Positions 10,251 to 20,475 of a stretch of DNA of 64,000 bases are shown here, one piece after another. Within the stretch, counting starts at the first letter, position 1. Every line of letters starts with the position of its first letter. The position numbers were made by a program, and so were the translations under genes. Source of the DNA: Trichinella spiralis. Its lineage: Eukaryota; Nematoda; Enoplea; Trichinellida; Trichinellidae. The notes beneath the pieces were generated by a model that made no database searches, was not told the origin of the DNA, and saw nothing but the letters and a program-made list of their open reading frames with translations. The DNA lies in the NCBI GenBank assembly GCA_000181795.3, contig CM012953.1:398267-462266 (forward strand). Direction: 5' to 3'.

Positions 10251-11148
10251 AATGCACCACATTTCTGACTCTTGTGTTTTCGCCTCTATTGACGCTGAGC
10301 CACTTTTATTGTAATTTTATGAATTATTTAGAATTAAATTCCAATACATCTTTTATATAACTTTCTTTTAATGCAAATCGGCATAATCTTGACATTAGCT
10401 TCGCATAACAGTTTCGCCCATGTAAAATTGTTTCACGGGTGATGCGCTTAGCAAAAATATACGATGATGATGTTTTTTCTTTAGAATCCAAGAGCAATTG
10501 ACATTACATTACCTACATCACCATCACCAACGCCATTAGCTCGTATTAAAACACAGCAAATGATATTAAATGTTAATAATAAGCACTTATAATAATTTAA
10601 TATTTCTTTCATAATACTACTGTATGGATTAATTTAATATATTGACTTCAGATGGTATGCTCGTCTGATATAGAATACATGAATTATCGAACAGCATTGC
10701 TATTTGTGCTAAAAACAAAAATTTATGTTATTAAGACTAAAAACATTCAATTAAGAAAGATATCAAAAAATATCCACCACGTTCTTTATTATCAATAATT
10801 TGGTCAGGGAACTACTAGTAACATTACCTTAATCAAAATTTATATAAACATGGCCATGCCAACATTAGTAAAGGTTATACAAGTAACAACATGCAATTAT
10901 AAATGTAACTAAATAGTTAAACAGGAAGAACGGAGCAAATTGTTAAACTTACTATATCCAATTTAAATAAACATTTAATGTTTCAGATAATTCCTGTAGC
11001 AATGTGATTAATATAAAATAAATAAATAACAGTTAACATTATGATGCATAAACATGAAGGCATGTTACTATATATAAATGAACAACACAAATAAAAGCAA
11101 ACGCAGCAAAGAAGGAAATTACAATAATATTCAGATTTTATTAAAACA
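10251..11148. other. upstream region of DNase II-like gene 1
   Basis: AT-rich. About 110 bases at 10838-10945 are repeated in direct orientation at 13541-13650, so pieces of this promoter region were duplicated together with the orphan exon at 14060. No other feature. Confidence 0.5.
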
Positions 11149-12736
11149 ATGTTCATATCAATAATTGTTATCTTGATTTCGGTGAGAACTTGTATTGCGC
11201 AGGTTGCAACATGTAAAGACGATGATAACGTCGATGTAGATTGGTAAGCCTATTGAAGTACTGTCTGATAAAATTCAGAATTCTACCAAAGCAGTCTATG
11301 CAAAATAAATCATCAGTTAAAAAATTTCATGCATTGGAAGCAAAATTGGTAGATTAACAATTTATCTGATTAGTACTATTTGAAAAAATATAAAATTACA
11401 GAAAAAAAGTTATCCGCATTCATAGAATCATGAATTAAAATTTTTTGTCATCGCAATGCTTATCTGCTATACAATAGTTGCACTTTAGGTACTTTGTATA
11501 TAAGCCTCCAAATGTGTTAAGCTCCAAACTTTTGAAATCAGCAGGAAATCCAGCTTGGGCGCCTTCTAGGCAAAATATTAATCAAAACGCAGGCCATTCA
11601 ATAATTAGAACAATGGCAAGTTTTGTACAGTTCCAGAGAGAAATTAATGTTCTGGCATATAGTGACGATCCACCAAACTTGCCTCCTAGAAATGAAAAAA
11701 GCAAATCGAAAGGTAATTTTAGATTTGATAAATAACTAAAAAGATTAATTAAATTTATGTACTGTTTTTAGGAGTTCTTTTAGTGCGCAGTGCAGCGAAT
11801 GAAGCTGCGTGGTTTGTACACACAGTTCCTAATTTTCTGGCATATCTTAGTGCTTATGCTTGGCCAGCAGCGGAAACGCCTAAAGGGCATATGTTTTTGT
11901 GTATTTCTTTTAGCAGTGCTCTTTTGAATTCTGTTGGTATGACAATACATTTTATCATTTCCATAAAATATTATATTACAATTTTGTGATTGTAATTTTG
12001 AATACCTATCAACTACTCAAATTCTTTTTGCGCATTTGCATTTAATTAATCAGAAATTTTCAATTTTAAGGTAAAGCAATTCGATACCAAGAACCATACG
12101 TATATGCAAATAATTTACCTGCTGCAATTTTGAATCAAAATATGGAACTGTCTAATTTGATAAACGGTATTGACGTTCGAGTAACATCTTTTCTGGCACA
12201 TGAAAGATTTGCAACAAAATCTGCACAAGCTGTGGCAAATATTCAAGCTTTTGGGAAACATTCAAAATCATTTGCAGGTTATTACTTTTCTATTCAAACA
12301 TCAAATATCTCTATATGATATTCAATTATTTAGATATGTATGCAAGGATTTTGAGAAATAGATTTGCCGCAAGCATCATGGTATGGTCACCTGCTGATGC
12401 AAGATCAAAATCAATTTGCAAAGGACAACATAAACTTCAAAAAATTACTTCAATACAACTTGATGGTGTTCAAGTGAGCCGTGAAGCTGATAGCGCAAAG
12501 TGGGCACTAATTGACGGAAAGAACACTGTTTGTTTCACAACAAATGATTATACAGTAAATTTTTGATATAAAATCATTTTATAATATATTTTTGAAATAT
12601 TTCCACAGTTTATATCTTTCCATTATTTTAGGCTACTGATAAACGGACTCCCGGAGCAGCTGTTTGTTTAGAAAATGCTGGTGTTTATAACGCTTTCCGT
12701 ACAGCAGCACTTAATGTTGAAGCATGCAATAATTGA
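11149..12736 (+). CDS. DNase II-like secreted protein (gene 1), six exons
   Basis: Exons 11149-11243, 11489-11712, 11772-11936, 12071-12277, 12334-12554 and 12632-12736 join in frame to 338 residues. Residues 1-19 form a signal peptide. The DNase II fold is seen from WYFVYKPP through a KGVLLV strand and the WFVHTVPNF motif, which carries the first-half His, to a C-terminal DSAKWALI segment. Active DNase II enzymes have D-H-S-K-W at that last place; here the His is Ser, so nuclease activity is doubtful. The family is acid endonucleases of lysosomes or secretions, often annotated in worms as plancitoxin-like. Trichinella is known for a large expansion of it. Intron phases (2,1,1,1,0) equal those of the two copies on the other strand at 38 and 43 kb. 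Confidence 0.88.
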
Positions 12737-14059
12737 TTCTCAATGGTTCTAACTTTTATTCTCTTTTGTGGTTTGTGAAAATTATCTAGCATTTTAATTT
12801 TCTTTCATTTTTATTATTTGAAAATATGAATCTTATTTTAAATTATAATGGCTTTTTAAATGTTTGGGATTTTTAAATTTTTGTCAACTTTTGAAAATAA
12901 AACATCTATTTTATATTCACAAGTTTTTAAATGAACTGTTACTACCAAAAGAATTTTGTGTTTTTTACTATCTCATCTGCTTGAAGCTGCAATACAAATT
13001 GAAATTTATATATTTCAGGTAAATTATTGCCGCTTTTTTAATTATGAGTTTATTTTGCAACTGTGAAATAATTATAAATACTGCCTATTTTCATCTTAAT
13101 TTTGGTTTAGGCATTCAGTATTTGTTTGAAGTAGTAAATAATTCACTAAGAAATTGCAGAAATATCCCCCTACTGTTCAGATTTAATAATGAAATTTTAC
13201 TAGCATCATTTTGAAGGATATGCTTTATTTGCAATGTATTCTGCCAAAACAGTGCCGTGTTACGAGACTGGCATAATAATGTTCATCCTGAACAACTTTG
13301 TATGTTAAGCTTTACTTACATAATACGCTTCACTGTTTTAATAACAATTATTATTTTATCAGTTTGTTCAAAAAATAATCTATTCTTTTATGTCTATTTA
13401 TTTATGAAAAGTAATCTATTCATATGTGGCATGTCTTGTAATAATGAAAAATGAAGTGCAACGCATGCAGAAGTCAAAATTTTGTTGTGATATCATCTTT
13501 AGGGGTTTTATGTTTTACTGATTAATAATAATTTTTAACGTTTATATAAACATGGTCATGTCAACAATTGTAGAGGTTATACAGTTAGCATCATGTAATC
13601 ACCAATGTAACTAAATAGATAAACATGAAGAACAGAACAAATTGTTAATTTGTTATTCATTATTTTGATTTTTTGAATTTTATTAGTTGCAGTGCTCACG
13701 CTTTATTTGATTTTCAGTTGCTAATAACCAATAAATATTTTAAATACAAAATTTAATATGCAATATTATAAAAATAATATAGTATAAAAATTAACTTTTA
13801 ATAAATATGAAGGTTTTATCCATTTTCAAAACGAGACGTAAAAATGATAAAGAAAATGTTGATACGCAAGACAATATTTTATTTACTTTTAATAAGATTA
13901 TTGCACTTCATCTTTTAGTTTTGCTTTCAAAAAATAGCTTGAATAAAATTAGAAGCAAACTAATCGTTAATATGGTCCTTGCAATTTTATTAAGTTTGTT
14001 TTAGGTAAAATATTTCAAAAAGTGAAATAAATTTCAAAATGCATTTTGAATAAGCTTAC
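12737..14059. other. intergenic with duplicated fragments
   Basis: No complete gene. Bases 13541-13650 are a direct repeat of 10838-10945. An open frame at 13807-14004 has no recognisable content. Confidence 0.45.
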
Positions 14060-14157
14060 CAATCTACAGCTGCATTATTATCATCTTTGCAAGTTGCAAC
14101 CTGTGCAGTGCAACTTTTGAACAAAACCAAGATGACGATTGTTTCTGTGAGCCTCAT
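14060..14157 (-). pseudogene. orphan first exon of a DNase II-like gene
   Basis: The minus strand from ATG 14157 encodes a signal peptide followed by AQVATCKDDNN and ends ...GAT-TG at a GTAAGC donor. That is the same boundary and phase as exon 1 of the gene at 11149, whose sequence is AQVATCKDDDN. The other five exons are not found downstream on the minus strand. The duplicated upstream-type block at 13541-13650 is nearby, but in the opposite relation to this exon. This is a broken duplicate. Confidence 0.75.
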
Positions 14158-14200
14158 TGCAATGAACTTTGAACAATGGGTATTTTGGTAATTTTTTATA

Positions 14201-14487
14201 GGTTTGGTACTACTCAGTCCCGCTTTTCTCTCATTGGTCATTACCCACGCTATTTTATTGGACCGTCAAATCTTAATCACAACTGAAGAGTTTGAATCAA
14301 TGAGCAATTAGACAAAAAAAAACAATGCGACAAAGACTTCACTGAGGAATTAGACAAAGAAAACCATTACGACAAAGACTTCACGGCCAAATAAAATGAA
14401 AACCAATACAACAAAGATTTGACGGTCTAATAAAATAGCGTGGGCAAAGACCAATGAGAGAAAAGCGGGACCGAGTAAAACCACCCC
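14201..14487 (+). mobile_element. full-length MITE with about 75-bp terminal inverted repeats
   Basis: The left end reads GGTTTGGTACTACTCAGTCC. The right end, inverted, reads GGGGTGGTTTTACTCGGTCC, and pairing continues through the CGCTATTTTATTGGACCGTC block, about 75 bases per arm. The interior contains repeated ACGACAAAGACTTCAC-like units and no coding capacity. I see no clear target duplication. The style of the repeats (ATTGG and CGACAA motifs) resembles the MULE terminal repeats, so a non-autonomous MULE relative is my inference. Confidence 0.85.
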
Positions 14488-15138
14488 ACACATCTCCATC
14501 TATTCTGAATTATTATTCAATTTTACCATTAAAAAACCTGAAATGGATAATAAAATAAACGCAACTCATCCATCAGCGGCAATATCATGTAAAATAAATG
14601 GTCAATAAAATATAAAGCTTTGTGGTCAGTGAAATTCAAATAAAAAATGGAAGGAACAATTTAAAAAAGGACAAAAAACCCCAGGTTATATTCGACCTAA
14701 TGTGAATTAATGATAGATTAATGTACACTGAAAAAAGTCATATCATCTTCTTTTTGTTTAAAAATTTGGCTTAAATCTGATTGGCTTTATTCTTGACTTG
14801 AATAATTCTGCAAATTTAATCAACGTGTTTCCATTGCACAACTGGCCAATGTTAATTTCATTTATTTGTACCAATTAAATTACAGTTCTGAGTAGACTGG
14901 ATATGAAATAATCACATTTGAACTTTAAGAAAATTTTGACAAATGACAAATTCTTGAATTAAACTGAAATTTTAAATGCAAAAAAGTTTATAAAAAATTA
15001 TACAATCATCATGCTCAGCAGTGAAACAAACGCAATTATAATAATGTGGATAAAACCATAAATAATTTTAACACAAAGTAACAAAAAATATTTTAAAAAA
15101 ACAATCAAGAATAACTTACAAATGCACAACCATATATA
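14488..15138. other. intergenic, no feature recognised
   Basis: AT-rich sequence between the MITE and the Ginger-like element. Confidence 0.4.
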
Positions 15139-17262
15139 TGTTACGCTTAATGTTGAAAATTGCCTATTATTGATAATAGGCAAGCGTTTTGCCTATTATT
15201 GATAATAGAAAGCAGCTTTTGCCTATTATTGATAGTAGGCAATAAGCATTTGCCTAATATTGAAAAAACGGCTTACGAGTCACGCTGTATGTTGAAGTGC
15301 TTTTATTAATGATATTTCTATTTATTATCAGAAACAAATGTATCACACGAGGTTTATATATTATTGCATGACTTCCCGGGGTGACAACGAGAATAGCATA
15401 GTACTCTTTTTCTGCTGCAACTGCAGCGACCAGATGAGCAGCCGGATAGGCAGGCACATGCACTTAACATATCCTTGGCCGCCCGTAGCTTTAGTTACTG
15501 CAGTTCTAAGAGGAATTTCGGTGTCAGGTACTTCATCAATTGATAGTATATTTTCCGATATCACTTGTAAATCTGCAGCTGTAAACTTTGATGCCAATTT
15601 TCCTTCTCTGCAACCAACAGTGTACAATCCTTCACATTCCGCCATGACAACTACTAAGAAGTTTTTGGGATCCGCGGGTCCACGATCCACGTCTGGCACT
15701 CTCAGTGTACAATTCTGACCTATTTGGAGCGGTATTAACATTTTCTTAGATCGTCGTGTCATTTTTGCTGCTGCTCTTGTCTGCCCTGAAGCTGCTTCTT
15801 TTCGTGCTTTTATAAAAGTCTCAGGAAAATGTTTCATAATATTGCTTTCATTTTCGTCATAGTTTTTTCCATCTCTGTTCAAACTATCTTCATCATTGGC
15901 TTCATGAGATGTCAAAAATTCTTCAATTTCTTCTTCTGTTTTCGCTGCATCAACTAGTGATTTTGGCAGGACGTAGGACTCCAGTCCAATTCGTGGCTCT
16001 TCTCCAAATGGACTTTGTCCTGTTGTTTCATGAATGCTAACATTTATTTGCCATTGAACAAATTTCAGTCCCATTGACCATCTTTTGCATCCATTTTCTC
16101 GCATCCATATTGCCAGTTTGTCTTGCACAACGCCGTTTAGGCGCTCAACCGCACCTTGGTTCTGAGGATGCCTGGGTCTACCCGTGACAAGCTTCAGCTC
16201 TGGCCAACATATTTTGAGTTCCGCAATTATGGCATTTGAAAATTCCCGACCGTTGTCGGATTGCAGAATGCTGGGAGCGCCGAACGTTAAAAAGATTTCG
16301 AGCAGCTTCGATGCCACTTCTTCCGCCCGTTTTGACTTTAGCGGACTCAAAATGCAGAACTTCGTAAAGTGATTCAAATAAGTCATTATATATTTAAAAT
16401 CGCCATCTGGCATGGTTGGAAAATTTATCAAGTCCACTTGGGCTCGTGACATCAAATTTGTACTAACCAGTGGTTTAACAACTAGGCTTTTTGGAAGCTT
16501 TCTGGCCCTCTTCTTATGGCATTCTTCACAAAACGTGAAAAGTAAATGGCAAGCTTCTTGTGTGACGTTCGCCCATTTATTCTGTGCTTCTCGAAATGTC
16601 TTTTTTTCTCCACCATGACCAATCTTTTGATGAACATCATTGATAATATCAAACATTTCTTCAATAGAGGCGATGCATCTTATTGCATCATTCTTGCCCA
16701 AGCGGATTAGTTTATTTTTTTCGCCGATTTTTAAAACTCCATACCGATTTTTTAAATTATAATCACGAGCAGATTTTGGACCATCTGACTGGATTCGCAA
16801 AATGTCAGTAATAATTTGATCTCGCTGTGAAATTGGAAAAATCGTTCCATTCTGTCATTTTTCCTTGATCAGAGCACGGAGCTTTCCTTCAAACACAGCC
16901 TTTCTATCCATCAGAACTTTAACAAATGAGGAAATGGTTGAATGTTACTTCCTGATTATACGTAAAATCATGCTCCAACGATTTGTAGCTGAACTTGTTG
17001 CTACTATATTTGATGTAGACTTCCGGGTTTGATCTCAGAATAGTGGATAACATGAATGCAAAATTTGGAATGTTGTGCCAACACTTTGAATTTAATTAAT
17101 AATTCAATAATTAAGAATAATTTAACACTTTAATTTAACACTTTTCAATAATTAATAATAATTTAATATTTAATTAATAATAATTTAACACTTTTAATTC
17201 AATAATAGGCAACACGCTTGCCTATTATCAATAATAGGCAATTTTCAACATTAAGCGTAACA
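15139..17262 (-). mobile_element. Ginger-like DNA transposon with intact terminal inverted repeats
   Basis: The left end TGTTACGCTTAATGTTG and its inverse at the right end (finishing at 17262) pair over about 55 bases, through the GCCTATTATTGATAATAGGC block. Both ends are flanked by TATATA (15133-15138 and 17263-17268), giving a 4-6 bp target duplication that is ambiguous because the site is simple sequence. Further GCCTATTATTGATA-type palindromes repeat at 15190-15262. The single gene at 15361-16911 encodes an integrase-type transposase. TIRs plus a retroviral-type integrase fit the Ginger class; that class name is inference. Confidence 0.85.
15361..16911 (-). pseudogene. Ginger/KRBA2-like integrase-domain transposase, one premature TGA
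   Basis: From ATG 16911 the minus frame runs 517 codons. A TGA at 16855-16857 interrupts it 18 codons in, and the same frame then continues to 15361. The protein has an H-x3-H...C-x2-C zinc-binding segment (HQKIGHGG, CEECHKK) and an integrase DDE core: RAQVDLINFP with the first Asp, ILQSDNGREFSN with the second, and HPQNQGAVERLNG with the Glu. A basic tail follows. Such proteins are often annotated as KRAB-A domain-containing protein 2-like. An ATG downstream of the TGA could still give a protein with a full catalytic core, so loss of function is not certain. Confidence 0.85.
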
Positions 17263-17400
17263 TATATAAGTAAAATTCAACTAAATCGTTGGTTAAGCAG
17301 AAACAATTGCATTGTAATTAAAAAAAATTTCACCATCTCCTTTGAGCAGAATTGAATTGTATTAAATTGAATAAAGTTGCAATAATAATAATAATATTTG

Positions 17401-19267
17401 CTAATTGAGAAAAAACACAGCCACGCAACTCTTGTTGCACACAGTAGCGTATAACTTATTTCCTGAAGTGGCAATGGCAGTGATCATCGACCCGATTCCA
17501 ACTGAACCGATAATTTTCAGCAATTTGAAATTACAATCCAACTCGTAAAGGATACCCCCGTCAGCCATCACCATGGTCCCACTGCTGGTGCAAGTTACGG
17601 CAGTGGGATTTTGAAACTGAAATTCCGTCATCTGCTTTGGCCGAGCATATTTCAACACTGTGTCGGCAAATCGTTCGACGGTGATCTCATACAGTCCACC
17701 AGTATCACTGAAAGAAAGCAATTTAGCCAAATTGGGTCCACATACAAGGCTGTCGTTCAACGGAGGCAACAACGTGAATCCAAAAAATTGTTCCACAGTG
17801 ACACCCAGTACAGCAAACGCGTGCCAAATGTTGCTTTCCAATAAGCAGTAAAGGCTCAGGCAAAAATTCTGCGAATCATAAGTGGCGCAAAATGCCACAC
17901 CCGCTTCGCTGCATCGCATCTGCATCCAGCCGCTGTTCTGTGGCAACGGTAGCTGATGGACAGTATTCAAATGTTCGTTGAAAGTGACCAACGCGTGCTC
18001 TTCTGGAATAGCGGCCAAAACGAGCTGTCGACTTGTGGAAAAGCACACCGTTTTCGGATATACATTTGAATGACACTTCTTCAACTGCCCATCCGGATCA
18101 AACAACAGTAAGCCTGATTCACCGTCAGCAATGACTAGACTTTTGTCAGGTAGAGTGCACAAATCGATCGGACGTTTCAATTTTTGATGAACCAACGCCC
18201 GATTCTGCCAATCTTTACTTTCAAGCATTCGAATATTTCCGCTTGATGGTGATTTGCTCAAAGCCAGTCGCCGACCAGCCTCTTCAAGCTGGTCAACTGA
18301 AAAACGCTCAACGGCGGCTTTGAATTCCGACAAAACGAAGCCGGCTAAATTCGAATCCCGCTCATCCAAAGACGGTCCTTTCCATTCGTTGCTAGACAAA
18401 TCGAACAACTGTAGCACAATATTTTTCATTCTACTCGCATTGATAACGCTTTTACTGGAAGAAATCAAATCGCGCTGTATGCCGTGATCTTGTTTCAAAT
18501 TTTTCATACCAAATTCTTCAAATAAACCATTCAATTGTTCAACATCGCTCAGGCGTTGCTGGTGACATTGACGAGCTTTTGCAAAAATATCCATCAAAAT
18601 TTGATCAATAACAAAACGTATACTCTGTTCCAAGTGAACAATTTCATCTTCACAAGAATCGCACCGTTCTCGCATCCAAGCTATGCAAGCATGCAGAGCA
18701 TCAAATTCGCCATAAGCATTGACATTGTGATCTTTGTGCGATATTATTATACAACGGCTGCAATTCAAAAACAGTCCATTTTTTAAAAACAATTTCTACA
18801 TATATAACTATAATTAATTAATTTATTATTATTGTTACTTGTAAAATATGTTTTCTCGAAAAAAGCACATTCGCTGAACAACGTATACCTGCTCACCTGC
18901 ACAACGTATTCAAGCACTGATGACACCACCACATGTCTTCCAAATCTTTCAGAGTAAAGCACTGAAAACAGCGCAACACGCCGGCAAATTTCGTCCTCAA
19001 CGTTTCCACAGATCTTTGGCAGAGTTCAGTCAACTGGCGACACTGTGGACAAGAAATTACATCACTTTTCTCCGCAACTTCGATCCAACGTCGGATACAA
19101 AGCAAGCAATAGCTGTGGCCGCAATGCAAAAGCTTCAAACTGACATGATCTTCACTGCAGATTTCACACTGCTGCATTGCCGGCCTGGCGCACAACGACT
19201 TGCTAGTACCGTTTGACAATTCAGATGAGCTTTTTTTGTTCATCGCTTTTGACATATTAACAAACAA
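17401..19267 (-). CDS. RING finger/B-box (TRIM-like) protein with C-terminal propeller-like region
   Basis: Two exons: 19267-18897 (ending TGCAG|GTGAGC) and 18757-17401 (after ATTGCAG), joined in phase 2 to 575 residues. Residues about 34-77 are a C3HC4 RING (CEICSEDH, LHCGHSYCLLC, CPQC), the domain that recruits E2 for ubiquitin transfer. The junction restores a B-box-like zinc site (CFQC, WWCHQCLNTLC, SRC, HKDH). A long helical stretch follows. From about residue 310 the sequence holds repeated short beta-type blocks (PIDLCTLPDKSLVIADG, PTAVTCTSSGTMVMADGG) that look like NHL propeller blades. It is probably an E3 ubiquitin ligase of the TRIM/NHL kind. I cannot name an orthologue. The start could also be Met-5 or Met-9. 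Confidence 0.8.
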
Positions 19268-20475
19268 ACAAATCTGCTAATTTCAAAAACAAAATAATTG
19301 TTCACCAAAGTCGTGTATCTACCACTGAAAAATATTAAATAACAATAATTGAAATCAAAAAATATTTACTAAAACTTGTTCGAATATATTAAATCAACAA
19401 CAACCCATTTCCATTAGCCTAGAGAGCAGAAGCTGTCAAAAACTGCTCGTAAAAGTAAAAATAAATGTTCCATTGCATTCGAAATTATCAATTCTATTTA
19501 TTACATTATTCGGGAAAACCTTGAAAATTTCATCAACTTATTTGTCTTATAACAAAACAAGAAATATAACACACACACACACACATACATATATATGTAC
19601 ATCTAATGATTTATTTATTTACAATTGTTTTAAATTTCGATAAAGTTTAGCGTTCAAAAACATTTATCATCATTTACTCACAAATTCAAGTCTCAACTTC
19701 AATCATCATCACAAACACATTGTGTTTAAGATAAGATGAAGCGATGTTGCAATTCGACGAAGTTGTACATACAATAGGAATAAAAATTGGCAGATTTTCA
19801 AGTTCAAATTACAATTGCTAATAAAATGAATTTTTTAAAAATTTTTTCTTAAAAAACTACCTATTACTTGCAACTATTTTCATTACTCGTATAGCTTGTT
19901 GGCATTTCAGACGTTTAAATTATGAATTTTACTAATTTTATCAATTTTAATAATAAAGTAACATTGAAATATTTAATAATCTTTTGAAATATGAAAAGCA
20001 TTTTTTATTCGAAACAAGAAAAAATCATTAAATAAACGTAAAAAAATACGATATGCGGAAAATAAAATGTATAAAATATGAAATATGATTAATGGATTGG
20101 TAAAAGTTGCTTTTTTGGATGTTAGAAAAAGTTTTGCAATGCATTCCAATCAAAATGAAACACATTTTGAAATGCGAAAAGAAAATTTTTATTAAAAATA
20201 TATACATAAATTTTATTTTTACACAAATAATTTATTAATAATCGTAATAAATTTAAACTTTTATTCCATATGATGTCATTTTATTTACAAAGAATATTAT
20301 TACAGTCAAATGGATAACTTTATTTTTGTTTAAGTACAGTATGCGTGTGCGTATTTACTGATGTTGATTTAGTTTGATGTAAATAATTCATGTATATACT
20401 ACATGTATTCGTGTATATGGGTTGTTGTTGAATGAAGAAAAGATAATTTTATTTTTTATTAAAAAAATAAGCCGA
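19268..20475. other. intergenic region between head-to-head RING and flightless-I genes
   Basis: Very AT-rich, with an (AC)n/(AT)n tract at 19570-19597. It must hold both promoters because the two genes diverge. I see no defined promoter motif. Confidence 0.5.

Noticed and set aside
15170-15262. Evenly repeated GCCTATTATTGATA units, considered as a CRISPR-like or satellite array
   Set aside because: The units are terminal and subterminal parts of the Ginger-like transposon, repeated at 17205 and 33690.
18340-18365. TTCGAATCCCGC resembling a tRNA B box
   Set aside because: It lies inside the coding exon of the RING/B-box gene and no cloverleaf can be folded around it.
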